Shown here: positions 1-7,536 of the stretch, piece after piece
How the letters are laid out: each line of letters opens with the position of its first letter
Numbering within the stretch: the first letter of the stretch is position 1
Assembly: GCA_045631445.1 (NCBI GenBank)
Contig: JAZQUS010000067.1
Coordinates: forward strand, 1-64,000
Source: RGIG4608 sp045631445
Lineage (GTDB): Bacteria; Bacillota; Clostridia; Oscillospirales; CAG-272
Direction: 5' to 3'
Length of the DNA: 64,000 nt
Notes under the pieces: generated by a model
Told to the model about the DNA's origin: nothing
Database searches by the model: none
Seen by the model: only the letters and a program-made list of their open reading frames with translations
Program-made: the position numbers and the translations under genes

Positions 1-626
1 GTATGCACGTGCATATGCTCCTTCTCAAGGACGGTCAGCCCGTATTCTCCGACGATAACGGTTATGCTCACCTCTCCGAAGCTGCGCACTACTTTATGGG
101 CGGTCTTCTTAAGCACATCAACTCTCTTTGTGCTATCACCAACCCCTCAACCAACTCATTCAAAAGACTTATCCCCGGATTTGAGGCTCCTGTTACCGTT
201 GGTTACGCTACCTCTAACAGAAGCGCGGTAATCCGAATCCCCGCTTATGCAAAGAGCCCCGAGAAACGCCGCTTCGAGCTTCGTAACCCCGATGCGACCT
301 GTAACCCCTACTTCTGCTATGCGGCTATCCTTATGGCAGGTCTTGACGGTATTAAGAACAAGATAGATCCTCACGCAGAGGGTTGGGGACCTTACGACTT
401 TAACCTCTTCCACCTTTCCGATGAGGAAAAGGCAAAGCTCAAGGGCTTGCCCACATCTCTTGATGCGGCACTTGACGCGCTTGAGGCAGATCACGATTAC
501 CTCACAGCAGGAGGAGTATTCCCCGAAGAGCTTCTCAAGAACTTTATCAAGACAAAAAGAGCGGAGTGCGCAGAGCTTGCAAAGATTCCCACTCCCGCAG
601 AATTTGACAAATACTATAATCTTTAA
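1..626 (+). CDS. glnA: Glutamine synthetase type I, C-terminal part (5' end outside window)
   Basis: Condenses glutamate and ammonia to glutamine using ATP, in the cytoplasm. The visible 207 residues are the C-terminal half of the catalytic barrel. They open with the HVH of the usual GMHVH metal/ATP-site segment, followed by NPSTNSFKRL with the conserved Asn and Arg, then SNRSAVIRIP and RRFELRNPDATCNPY, both hallmarks of the family. The end matches the long GSI type (LEADHDYLTAGGVF...EFDKYYNL). At the position of the adenylylated Tyr of proteobacterial enzymes (NLYDL) this protein reads NLFHL, so that regulation is not expected. The gene is cut by the window edge rather than damaged. A strong terminator follows the stop codon. 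Confidence 0.96.
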   Translation, partial: MHVHMLLLKDGQPVFSDDNGYAHLSEAAHYFMGGLLKHINSLCAITNPSTNSFKRLIPGFEAPVTVGYATSNRSAVIRIPAYAKSPEKRRFELRNPDATCNPYFCYAAILMAGLDGIKNKIDPHAEGWGPYDFNLFHLSDEEKAKLKGLPTSLDAALDALEADHDYLTAGGVFPEELLKNFIKTKRAECAELAKIPTPAEFDKYYNL

Positions 627-632
627 TCAAAC

Positions 633-660
633 AAAACCCGACGTTTTTTCGTCGGGTTTT
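633..660 (+). terminator. Rho-independent terminator after glnA
   Basis: A ten-base stem AAAACCCGAC/GTCGGGTTTT with a GTTTTTTC loop begins 7 nt after the glnA stop codon. It ends glnA transcription just ahead of the esterase gene. Confidence 0.9.
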
Positions 661-671
661 ATGGAAAGTGT

Positions 672-1613
672 ATGAAAATAAAAAGCATTCTATTTATTAT
701 TTTAATTTGCATTCTTCTTGCAGGGACAGTTGTTTTCGCAATTAAAATATACAATAATGAGATGAAAACATTTAATTTTGAAATAAAAGATACCTTGCCG
801 AGCGGTGAGGGAAAAACCGTAAGAGTAGTTTTGCTTGGTGGTCAATCAAATGCATCGGGCTGTAGCCGTGACGATTACTTGCAAAAATACGTTTCTGAAG
901 AGAAGTATGCGGAGTACAAAAACGGATATGATAATGTTTATATTAACTATCTTTCGGGCGCAAAAACGTCGAATGGATTTGTAAAATGCGCTACACTTCA
1001 AGGTGAGATGGACGGTTGCTTTGGCCCAGAGCTTGGAATTGCAGAAAAGCTTCACGAAGCGTATCCCGATGAAACAATTTTCATCATCAAATGTGCGTGG
1101 GGTGGAACAAATCTCTATGATCAATGGCTCTCACCCTCAAGTAAGGGAAAAATGGGAGATCTTTATAAGCAATTTGTTGAATTTGTACACACGAGCATTG
1201 ACTATCTCGAAAGCAAGAATTACAACGTGAAAATTGAGGCAATGTGCTGGATGCAGGGTGAATCCGATTCATTTAGCACGGACCAGGGTGAAAATTATGA
1301 AATCCGCTTAACTAATTTTATTAGTGATATAAGACAAGAATTTAAACAATATGCATCAAATAACGGTATTGCTTTCGTTGATGCCTATATTGCCGACAAT
1401 CCTGCGCTTTGGATTTATTGTGACCTTGTAAACACTTCAAAAAAGGCGGTTGCGGACTCTTCTATTATGAATGTGGTTATAGACACGATAACGCAGGGGC
1501 TCACTTGCCATGAAGAACCCGAGGGCACCCCCGACATCGCACACTATGACTCAATGAGTGGAATAAAGCTCGGCAATCTTTTTGCCGAGGAAGCAATAAA
1601 ATTTTTTGATTAA
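672..1613 (+). CDS. SASA-type carbohydrate esterase (sialate O-acetylesterase/CE6-like), membrane-anchored or secreted
   Basis: 313 aa. Residues 5-25 form a hydrophobic signal or anchor helix after MKIK, so the enzyme probably acts outside the membrane. The body shows SASA/CE6 (DUF303) marks: LLGGQSNASG with the nucleophile Ser near residue 60, FGPELGIAEKL, a CAWGGTNL block, CWMQGESDS and a C-terminal AHYDSMSGIKLG that supplies the expected His. This family removes acetyl groups from sugars such as xylan or sialic acid; the substrate cannot be told from sequence. It lies between the glnA terminator and a phosphopantetheinyl transferase gene that starts 20 nt later, so the two are probably co-transcribed without an obvious shared pathway. 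The RBS (GGAAAG) is weak. Confidence 0.8.
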   Translation: MKIKSILFIILICILLAGTVVFAIKIYNNEMKTFNFEIKDTLPSGEGKTVRVVLLGGQSNASGCSRDDYLQKYVSEEKYAEYKNGYDNVYINYLSGAKTSNGFVKCATLQGEMDGCFGPELGIAEKLHEAYPDETIFIIKCAWGGTNLYDQWLSPSSKGKMGDLYKQFVEFVHTSIDYLESKNYNVKIEAMCWMQGESDSFSTDQGENYEIRLTNFISDIRQEFKQYASNNGIAFVDAYIADNPALWIYCDLVNTSKKAVADSSIMNVVIDTITQGLTCHEEPEGTPDIAHYDSMSGIKLGNLFAEEAIKFFD

Positions 1614-1633
1614 GAATGAAAGGAGGGCGTGAG

Positions 1634-2227
1634 ATGATAGTTGACGTTTATATTTCTGCTATTGACAAAAACGAAGCAATTGGTGAAATTGCAAACGAAA
1701 TTCGCAAGGTGGAGATTGCGAAAATATCAAACGAACGAGTGAAGCGCGAAAAATATTGCGCATGGAAGCTTTTGTGTCACGCCTTGAAAAATTCATTTGG
1801 ACTTGAAGCAGAAAAGCTTGATTTTATAAAGCTTGATTGTGGCGCGTGGGCGGTGGAAGGCCTGGAAATATCCATTTCGCATAGTGATAATGCTATAGCG
1901 GTTGCCGTTTCGACAGTACCTGTAGGCATTGATATTGAGCGCGTTCATAAGCCCAACTCAAATCGAATGGCGGAGTTCATTATGAACGAGAGGGAACTCG
2001 AGCTTTTCAATTCCTTGCCCGATGAAGCAAAAGTGGAGCGCCTGATTGAAATTTGGACCGCCAAAGAGGCCATTTTTAAAACAAAAAAAGCTCCTAAATT
2101 TCTCCCCAAAGAAACGGACATCAACTCCTGCCCCACAAAAACCATAAACCTTGATATTAATGACGAAAAATATGTCTGCACCGTCGCTGCTAAAAATATT
2201 GAAAATGTGAGATTTTTTGTGATTTGA
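1634..2227 (+). CDS. 4'-phosphopantetheinyl transferase, Sfp/Gsp superfamily
   Basis: Transfers the 4'-phosphopantetheine arm from CoA to a Ser of acyl or peptidyl carrier proteins. 197 aa, within the usual range for a two-lobed Sfp-type enzyme. ISISHSDNAIAVAVS holds the SHS motif, VGIDIERV the Mg-binding Asp/Glu, and EIWTAKEAIFK the W-x-x-KEA helix, all in family order. I start at the ATG at 1634 because AAGGAGGG sits 7 nt upstream; the earlier in-frame ATG at 1616 precedes that RBS. A possible client, a free-standing acyl carrier protein, is encoded at 48089-48310. The C-terminal lobe is short and the protein lacks an AcpS-type sequence. Confidence 0.88.
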   Translation: MIVDVYISAIDKNEAIGEIANEIRKVEIAKISNERVKREKYCAWKLLCHALKNSFGLEAEKLDFIKLDCGAWAVEGLEISISHSDNAIAVAVSTVPVGIDIERVHKPNSNRMAEFIMNERELELFNSLPDEAKVERLIEIWTAKEAIFKTKKAPKFLPKETDINSCPTKTINLDINDEKYVCTVAAKNIENVRFFVI

Positions 2228-2290
2228 AGTTATTCTATAAAGGGTAAAATAAGGGGTCAAAGCCGATTTTTACCCCTAAAATTATGCATA

Positions 2291-2335
2291 AAAAAGCCCT
2301 AAAGCCCTTGATTTATAAGGGTTTTAGGGTTTTTT
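2291..2335. terminator. Bidirectional terminator between the PPTase and tRNA-Ser genes
   Basis: CCCTAAAGCCCTT pairs with AAGGGTTTTAGGG (one G-U pair). A-runs on the left and T-runs on the right allow it to stop the transferase mRNA and the opposing tRNA transcript. Confidence 0.88.
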
Positions 2336-2341
2336 AATGGT

Positions 2342-2434
2342 TGGCGGAGAAGGAGAGATTTGAACTCTCGCGCCGGGTATATCCGGCCTACACCCTTAGC
2401 AGGGGCGCCTCTTCGGCCTCTTGAGTACTTCTCC
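2342..2434 (-). tRNA. tRNA-Ser (anticodon GCU)
   Basis: Read on the minus strand, the 93-nt sequence starts GGAGAAG and ends CTTCTCC-G-CCA, giving a perfect 7-bp acceptor stem with an encoded CCA. The anticodon stem CGCCC/GGGTG closes the loop CTGCTAA, so the anticodon is GCT, which reads AGC and AGU. A long variable arm (GCCGG/CCGGC) and discriminator G are serine identity features. A consensus promoter lies upstream at 2480-2508. Confidence 0.95.
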
Positions 2435-2479
2435 GTGTACTTTCGTGAATTGCCGCTTCCATTTCATTCACGCCCAATC

Positions 2480-2508
2480 ATTATATCTTATTTTTGTACA
2501 TTTGTCAA
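2480..2508 (-). promoter_or_regulatory. Sigma-A promoter of tRNA-Ser
   Basis: Minus strand: TTGACA (2503-2508), 17 nt, TATAAT (2480-2485), placed about 45 nt before the mature tRNA 5' end. Both hexamers are exact consensus. Confidence 0.85.
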
Positions 2509-2561
2509 TAGCTTTTTGGCAAAATTATTATTTTTATTTGTGTTTTTTTGTTAAAATACAA

Positions 2562-2590
2562 TTGCTTTTTAAATCAAAATGTGATATTAT
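2562..2590 (+). promoter_or_regulatory. Predicted promoter of the lipoprotein gene
   Basis: TTGCTT (2562-2567), 17 nt, TATTAT (2585-2590); 33 nt further on is the ATG at 2623, which has a GGAG-containing RBS. Confidence 0.6.
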
Positions 2591-2622
2591 TATTACATTA
2601 GATTGGATTAGGAGAAATTTTA

Positions 2623-3333
2623 ATGAAAATTGCAAGAAGTTTGTCTGTTTTTATTTTGATGTTATTTGCGTTGGCTTTAATGACTGGCTGCCGTTGTGTA
2701 CCGTCTGCTGAAAAATGGTATTTTTACAGTTACAGGGCAGAGATGGAATTTTTAAACGGTGTTAAGCTTACACTCGGTTTTTCAGATGCTTCGCAGGCGT
2801 TTCCCTTTGCAGGGGCTTCATGCGACAATATAGCTATTTCATTTACTAAGGATGGCAAAGTTGAGTTTACTGATGCAGACGGAGTTACGCACCTTGGTAC
2901 TTACAACTATGAACACGTTAAGAGCAATTACACGAACTTTACTATCACCCTTGACAACGGTGAAAAAATTGAGGGCTCGAGTATGAAATCGGGCAAGAAA
3001 GCCAAGCTCAGTATTGAATACAAGGGCGTTTTCTATAATTTCCGTACGGAAAATAGCAGAAGCGGAATTAAAATTGAAGACGTTATAAAGCAAATTCTTG
3101 ATGGAGATTTTGGCGATTTACACGAGGCAAAGGCAGTAAAGACAGAAAACGGATTTTCAGTTCAGTTTAACGAATTTGTTTCTTACCCAATAAAAGAGGG
3201 AACAGCGGCTTATGTTATAAAGATAAAAGCGGACGGAACTTATGAAATTCTTGACGAAATCGTTGAGGGTGACGTGCTTTCAACATATAACAATGAGGCG
3301 GATTATATAGTTCTATATTATATTGAGAAGTAG
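2623..3333 (+). CDS. Predicted lipoprotein of unknown function
   Basis: 236 aa. The first 22 residues are a lipoprotein signal peptide ending in the lipobox LMTG-C with Cys23, so the protein should be lipidated and sit outside the membrane. The mature part has no recognisable enzyme motif. It alternates short beta-like segments, including FTKDGKVEFTDADGVTHLGTYNY and FTITLDNGEKIEGSSM, which resemble the small beta-barrel lipocalin-like or META-like lipoproteins of Firmicutes that carry phrases of the type DGKV...GTY. That comparison is only suggestive. It has its own promoter and stands alone between tRNA-Ser and the GtrA gene. The start is supported by AGGAGAAATTTTA before the ATG. Confidence 0.72.
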   Translation: MKIARSLSVFILMLFALALMTGCRCVPSAEKWYFYSYRAEMEFLNGVKLTLGFSDASQAFPFAGASCDNIAISFTKDGKVEFTDADGVTHLGTYNYEHVKSNYTNFTITLDNGEKIEGSSMKSGKKAKLSIEYKGVFYNFRTENSRSGIKIEDVIKQILDGDFGDLHEAKAVKTENGFSVQFNEFVSYPIKEGTAAYVIKIKADGTYEILDEIVEGDVLSTYNNEADYIVLYYIEK

Positions 3334-3348
3334 TTTTTTGAATACTGC

Positions 3349-3377
3349 TTGCATTTTTATGCATAATGTGTTATAAT
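3349..3377 (+). promoter_or_regulatory. Predicted promoter of the GtrA-family gene
   Basis: TTGCAT (3349-3354), 17 nt, TATAAT (3372-3377). It starts 15 nt after the lipoprotein stop codon, so the GtrA gene is independently transcribed. Confidence 0.75.
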
Positions 3378-3432
3378 ATTCTAAAACTTGGAATAAATAT
3401 TCACTCTGAGTTAAAAATTTAAGGAGAGTATT

Positions 3433-3846
3433 ATGGTAAAGAATACTAAGGAAATTATTCGCGCGCTCAAATTTACCGTTATTTCACTTAGCGCGGGAAT
3501 TATACAAATTGCTTCGTTCACGCTTCTTAACGAGGTCTTTAAGCTCCAAAATCCCGAAACATCGCACCTTATTGCGCTTATTTTGTCGGTGGTTTGGAAT
3601 TTCACGATCAACCGCAAGATTACATTTAAATCTTCAAACAATATTGTTAAGTCAATGATACTCATTGCGCTTTTCTACGTTGTTTTCACACCGGCTTCCA
3701 CGTTCTTTATGAAGTGGGCGACGGGTGCGGGCTGGAATGAATATCTCGTTGAGGGCATTAATATGCTTGCCAATTTCGTGCTTGAATTTTTATTCACGCG
3801 CTTTGTGGTTTACAGAAATTCCTGCGATACGGCGGAGAAGAAATAA
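3433..3846 (+). CDS. GtrA-family membrane protein
   Basis: 137 aa with four hydrophobic helices (about residues 10-30, 43-60, 75-95 and 102-122), the usual size and topology of GtrA proteins. Family signs are FTVISLSAGIIQIASF near the N-terminus, the polar break WNFTINRKITF between helices two and three, and the closing LEFLFTRFVVYR. GtrA proteins are linked to moving lipid-linked sugars (for example undecaprenyl-phosphate-glucose) across the membrane or to cell-wall sugar modification. No glycosyltransferase lies beside it here, so its partner is not visible. The RBS AAGGAGAG is 5 nt before the ATG, and a terminator follows directly. Confidence 0.85.
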   Translation: MVKNTKEIIRALKFTVISLSAGIIQIASFTLLNEVFKLQNPETSHLIALILSVVWNFTINRKITFKSSNNIVKSMILIALFYVVFTPASTFFMKWATGAGWNEYLVEGINMLANFVLEFLFTRFVVYRNSCDTAEKK

Positions 3847-3873
3847 AAAATCGGGCATTTGCCCGATTTTTTA
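3847..3873. terminator. Terminator between gtrA and the convergent anti-sigma gene
   Basis: AAAAATCGGGC-ATTT-GCCCGATTTTT stem-loop. The symmetric A/T runs allow use in both directions; the anti-sigma stop codon lies at its edge. Confidence 0.88.
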
Positions 3874-5190
3874 GTTTATTTCTTGATATTTTATCAATTT
3901 TTCCAATTCACCGTCTATTTTTTCTTCGGTGATGTATTCATAGCAAATGGAAGAGTATGATTCTTTATAATTGTTTGTTGGATTTACTAAGTTAATTCTT
4001 AACATTCTAAATCCAATACCAAGCTCATCTAAGACATCTCGAAGCTTCAAATAAACTTTTTTTGCTTCGTTTATATTGGTATTTTCGGAGTGTAATTCGA
4101 TGAGAATAACTCCGTTTGTTTCACCAAGTGTGAAAAGATCATAGTTTTCTTTGGTGTTGAATCCCTCCATTTTGAGTGCGTTAATCCATATCTCCGATTT
4201 GCTATTTTCATAAGGAAAATAATAATATGAATTTGTTTTAACTATTTCATAAGAAAAATCGGATTTATTCAAGGCATTATCAATTCCTCTTGCATATTTC
4301 AGTGACAAAATAGTTTGATCGTCGGATTTGTATTTTTTGTCGTAGTCGCAGCTTTTAAAATTTCCTTTAGAGGAGTATTCAATTTGGAAGTTTATATCCT
4401 TATTGGAAATGCTCTTTACATATACGATATATGTTCCTTCAAACACACAATCGTGTCTGATTTTGTAAATATAATAATCGCTACCTTCAAATCTTTCACT
4501 GATGTAGTCGAAGGCATTGAACAATGAAGATATACCGGTGAAAGGATTTCCAATGAAGGCAAAGAATGAATAGATAGAAGCAAGAAGTAAAATCAATGCC
4601 AAAATTACGGATATGATACGTTTGAATATTGTTTGTTTTGGAATCCTTCTTAAAATTAAATGAATTAATGAAGCACATGTTACTCCTAACAATGCGGAGG
4701 CTACGAATATAAGGATATAGAACAAAAAACCTAAAATGGTATCCATAGGCCTTCCGTAAAACGTTATTATTCTACCAAGAAGGAAATATATAAAGCAATA
4801 CCCAATTATTACTAATGGGACTCTATAAAATGCGCTTTTTCGTAACAGGATATATCCGAGAGCACCCAATGGGAACATCCAACCGATGTTTAGAAAGAAG
4901 TCGAGTGTATCAAATCCTGTTATTACCATTATTGCGAAAAGAAGCCATCCATAAAGAATTGTTATAAGCAGCTTTTTGTATTTTTTCATTGCAAGCATAA
5001 ATGCTTTCATTTTTTCTGCTTTATCGCAGGGAGTGGGAACATTAACGTTTAATTTTATGCTTTCAAGCTCTGCTCGACATTCCTTGCAAATTTCAAGATG
5101 TTTTTTTACAAGCTCCTCACTTTCTAGACTTAAAAGATTTTCCGCGTAGAGAGGGAGCAGGTCTTTTATTATATTACAATTTTTATCCAT
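3871..5190 (-). CDS. Membrane anti-sigma factor with zinc-finger (zf-HC2) N-terminus
   Basis: 439 aa from the ATG at 5190, which overlaps the sigma gene end by 8 nt; this coupling is typical of ECF sigma/anti-sigma pairs. Residues 1-45 carry the anti-sigma zinc domain: LLPLYAENLLSLE and then HLEICKECRAEL, an H-x3-C-x2-C site. About six hydrophobic segments follow (roughly residues 75-240), then a soluble domain of about 190 residues that would lie outside the membrane and has no motif I recognise. The predicted role is to hold the neighbouring sigma factor at the membrane until an envelope signal releases it. The signal is unknown. The large C-terminal domain is bigger than in minimal anti-sigma factors. 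Confidence 0.85.
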   Translation of the reverse strand: MDKNCNIIKDLLPLYAENLLSLESEELVKKHLEICKECRAELESIKLNVNVPTPCDKAEKMKAFMLAMKKYKKLLITILYGWLLFAIMVITGFDTLDFFLNIGWMFPLGALGYILLRKSAFYRVPLVIIGYCFIYFLLGRIITFYGRPMDTILGFLFYILIFVASALLGVTCASLIHLILRRIPKQTIFKRIISVILALILLLASIYSFFAFIGNPFTGISSLFNAFDYISERFEGSDYYIYKIRHDCVFEGTYIVYVKSISNKDINFQIEYSSKGNFKSCDYDKKYKSDDQTILSLKYARGIDNALNKSDFSYEIVKTNSYYYFPYENSKSEIWINALKMEGFNTKENYDLFTLGETNGVILIELHSENTNINEAKKVYLKLRDVLDELGIGFRMLRINLVNPTNNYKESYSSICYEYITEEKIDGELEKLIKYQEIN

Positions 5191-5668
5191 TGTTCTCGTC
5201 CTCCAATTTCTTAAGAATTTTTGTTTTGGCACGATGATAAGTTACACATGCCCAGTTTTCTGTTTTGCCGAATATCTGACCTATTTGCTTAAAGCTCATA
5301 TCGGCAAAAACACGCCACATGAATACCTCTTTGTATGGCTCTTCGATTTCGTGAAGTGCTTTTTTTATTCGTTTAGCATCGTATTCATCGGCAACTGATT
5401 CTTCAATCGATGTGCATTCGTCGGGAGTATAGTCCTCAAGAGAAGAATTCTTTTTTTGCTTTTTGAGATATGAGTAATAACAATTCTTGGCTATTTGACA
5501 AAGCCAAATGCGAATATCACAATCCCCCCTAAAAGAATCTATAGAGCGCATTGCCTTGAAAAATGTGTCGCTTGTTATCTCTTCTGCAATATGATGGCTT
5601 GATGAAAGCTTTAAGATATAGCGGTAAACGTCATTGAAATATTCTTTATACAATTCTTCAAAATCCAT
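5183..5668 (-). CDS. ECF-type sigma-70 family sigma factor
   Basis: 161 aa. Region 2 is visible in FEELYKEYFNDVYRYILK, EEITSDTFFKAMRSIDSFRG and IRIWLCQIAKNCYYSYLKK. Region 4 is visible in IEEPYKEVFMWRVFADMSFKQIGQIF and ENWACVTYHRAKTKI, a helix-turn-helix for the -35 element. The start at 5668 is chosen because AAAGGAGGTGATGG lies directly upstream; the longer reading frame to 5752 has no RBS and overlaps the promoter. Translation is coupled to the anti-sigma gene. The gene is read from a housekeeping-type promoter at 5724-5752. Target genes cannot be deduced from this window. Confidence 0.92.
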   Translation of the reverse strand: MDFEELYKEYFNDVYRYILKLSSSHHIAEEITSDTFFKAMRSIDSFRGDCDIRIWLCQIAKNCYYSYLKKQKKNSSLEDYTPDECTSIEESVADEYDAKRIKKALHEIEEPYKEVFMWRVFADMSFKQIGQIFGKTENWACVTYHRAKTKILKKLEDENNG

Positions 5669-5723
5669 AAAGCCATCACCTCCTTTTAATATAAGACACA
5701 CGAAAATGCTAAATCTTACAAAA

Positions 5724-5752
5724 ATTATATCATTTTTTGTCACTTTATGCAA
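5724..5752 (-). promoter_or_regulatory. Promoter of the sigma/anti-sigma operon
   Basis: Minus strand TTGCAT (5747-5752), 17 nt, TATAAT (5724-5729). This is a sigma-A pattern, so at least basal expression does not need the ECF factor itself. Confidence 0.75.
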
Positions 5753-5767
5753 GAATTATATTTTTTG

Positions 5768-5796
5768 TTGACATTCTGTGATATTTGTGTTATAAT
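5768..5796 (+). promoter_or_regulatory. Consensus promoter of the mntP riboswitch transcript
   Basis: TTGACA (5768-5773), 17 nt, TATAAT (5791-5796), exact consensus. The riboswitch begins about 10 nt downstream. Confidence 0.9.
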
Positions 5797-5805
5797 CATG
5801 TTCGT

Positions 5806-5938
5806 TTTGTAAGGGAGTAGCAACCGCATATTTATGCGGAGTAAGTCAACATACTGGCAAACGCCTGGCTTGCTTTAATTTGCAAGACTTACGTATAACT
5901 TGGGGGAGGGGACTCTCCGTAAGCTATACGTGGGTTTA
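5806..5938 (+). ncRNA. yybP-ykoY manganese riboswitch
   Basis: The RNA begins AAGGGAGTAGC, then the hairpin CCGCATATTTATGCGG, then GTAAGTCAACATACTGGC, and ends GGGGACTCTCCGTAAGC with a closing helix (GTATAACTT.../...AGCTATACG). The GGGGAGTAG-like opening and the late CUCUCCG element are the signature of the yybP-ykoY class, which senses Mn2+. It lies directly before mntP, the classical target, so high Mn2+ should turn the exporter on. No terminator hairpin is obvious after the aptamer, so control may be translational. Confidence 0.9.
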
Positions 5939-5989
5939 TTTTTTTGCCATTTTCCGCGTATAGTAAGAAAAAAGTAAAGGAGAAATAAA

Positions 5990-6571
5990 ATGGGCTTTGA
6001 ATTTTTTGTTGTTAGCATAATGTTCGGAATTGGACTTGCTATGGATGCTTTTTCGGTGTCCTTGGCAAACGGAATGAATGAAAACAGAATGAAGTTTTCA
6101 AGAATGTGTCAGATTTCAGGAATTTTTGCATTCTTTCAGGCACTTATGCCCCTTATCGGTTGGGTTTGCGTTCACACAATACTTGAATATTTTAACGGAT
6201 TTGCAAAGTTTATTCCTTATATCGCGCTGGGACTTCTTGCATATATTGGTGGTAAGATGATTTGGGAAGGACTTCACAAAAAATGCGATTGTGAAGATTG
6301 CTCGGTTGGTTTCGTGGCACTTATAGTGCAGGGAATTGCAACGTCCATTGATGCGCTTACTGTTGGACTTGACATTGGTGAATATAATTTTATTGAGGCG
6401 CTTGTTTGCGCGATTGTTATTGCGATTGTTACGTTTATTATTTGTATGTTCGGCGTGTGGGCGGGCAAAAAGTTTGGCAATATGCTTTCAAGCAAGGCAA
6501 CGGTTCTTGGCGGTGTGATTCTTGTTTGTATCGGTATTTACATATTCGTTAAGGGTATTTTGGGAATATAA
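5990..6571 (+). CDS. mntP: Manganese efflux pump MntP
   Basis: 193 aa, six predicted transmembrane helices, the normal size of MntP (UPF0059). The first half has GLAMDAFSVSLANG and the second half GIATSIDALTVGLDIG. These two repeated Asp-containing helices are the metal-path signature of the family. It exports Mn2+ from the cytoplasm to prevent intoxication. Control by the riboswitch directly upstream supports the assignment. The ATG at 5990 has an AAAGGAG RBS 8 nt upstream. A terminator with a stem CAGCAGAA/TTCTGCTG follows, so this is a single-gene transcript. Confidence 0.95.
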   Translation: MGFEFFVVSIMFGIGLAMDAFSVSLANGMNENRMKFSRMCQISGIFAFFQALMPLIGWVCVHTILEYFNGFAKFIPYIALGLLAYIGGKMIWEGLHKKCDCEDCSVGFVALIVQGIATSIDALTVGLDIGEYNFIEALVCAIVIAIVTFIICMFGVWAGKKFGNMLSSKATVLGGVILVCIGIYIFVKGILGI

Positions 6572-6575
6572 TCTT

Positions 6576-6606
6576 GAAAAAACAGCAGAATTTCTGCTGT
6601 TTTTTT
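6576..6606 (+). terminator. Terminator after mntP
   Basis: AAAAAACAGCAGAA/TTCTGCTGTTTTTT stem-loop with a T-tail right after the stop codon. Confidence 0.88.
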
Positions 6607-6635
6607 AATTATATTAACAAATATCGGGTATTCTC

Positions 6636-6664
6636 TTGACACGGGAGTAAAAATGTATTAAAAT
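6636..6664 (+). promoter_or_regulatory. Predicted promoter of the rpiR-mannosidase unit
   Basis: TTGACA (6636-6641), 17 nt, TAAAAT (6659-6664). The start codon at 6704 follows after 39 nt. Confidence 0.72.
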
Positions 6665-6703
6665 TAGTATAATTATGTGAAAATAGGCAAAGGGGATTTT
6701 TTT

Positions 6704-7525
6704 ATGGTAGGAAAAGCTCTGGATAGAATTTATGCAGCAAAGGATTTTGCTACTAAAACCGAACAAAAAGTAATAGACGGGATTTTGAATATACCAACGA
6801 GTGATATCATTTACTTGTCGATTAGTGACCTTGCTTCAAGGCTTAATGTTGCGGAAGCTACCTTGGTACGCTTTTGCAAAAAGCTTGGATACAATGGATT
6901 TCAGGAGTTTAAGCTCCATCTGAGTCAGGATGCTGCGTTGGTTAGTCAAATTAATGCGGATTGTACTACTAAAAAAATTGCTCTTCAAATGGTGGATGCG
7001 ATAAACGAAACTTCCCGTAGCATAAAATATAACGATTGCTTGGAAATTGCGGATTTGATGATAAAATCCCAAAAGATTTGTGCTTTTGGTGTTGGAAATT
7101 CTGCTATTACCGCTATGGAAATCAGCAACGTTCTTGCTCGTATTGGCATGATGGTCACTTATACACCCGATCCACATCTTCAGGCAATGATTACAAGTAA
7201 TTTAACTTCCGACGATATAGTTATTTTGATAAGCGTTTCAGGTAGTACTAAGGATATTATTGACGTTGCTGAAATTGCCAAAAAGAACGGAGTTAAAATA
7301 GTGGTTATTACTTGTTATGACCGTTCTCCACTTGCTAAATATGCTGACTATATACTTTTCTCAACAAGACGCGAGGCGGCTTATGAGGGCGGATCGGTTT
7401 CAACCATCGTTTCGATTTCATATATCATCAATGTGTTATATGACGCGATTAAGGAAAAATTAGGTCAGGAAGGATATGAATACACTATGAGGTCTGCTCA
7501 CAGTGTTGCAAACAAATCACTCTAA
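6704..7525 (+). CDS. RpiR/MurR-family transcriptional regulator with SIS domain
   Basis: 273 aa. Residues 1-80 are the RpiR-type helix-turn-helix domain, with IYLSISDLASRLNVAEATLVRFCKKLGYNGFQEFKLHL as its core. Residues about 105-260 are a SIS sugar-phosphate-binding domain, with ICAFGVGNSAITAMEISN and VILISVSGSTKDIIDVAEIAKKNG. Such regulators respond to phosphorylated sugars and control nearby catabolic genes, often as repressors. Its position at the head of the mannosidase/amino-sugar locus makes it the likely local regulator, perhaps sensing ManNAc-6-P or GlcNAc-6-P. The start at 6704 follows AAAGGGGA by 8 nt; the upstream ATG at 6677 has no RBS. It is 11 nt from the mannosidase gene, hence one transcript. 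Confidence 0.9.
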   Translation: MVGKALDRIYAAKDFATKTEQKVIDGILNIPTSDIIYLSISDLASRLNVAEATLVRFCKKLGYNGFQEFKLHLSQDAALVSQINADCTTKKIALQMVDAINETSRSIKYNDCLEIADLMIKSQKICAFGVGNSAITAMEISNVLARIGMMVTYTPDPHLQAMITSNLTSDDIVILISVSGSTKDIIDVAEIAKKNGVKIVVITCYDRSPLAKYADYILFSTRREAAYEGGSVSTIVSISYIINVLYDAIKEKLGQEGYEYTMRSAHSVANKSL

Positions 7526-7536
7526 AGAGGTGCGAT

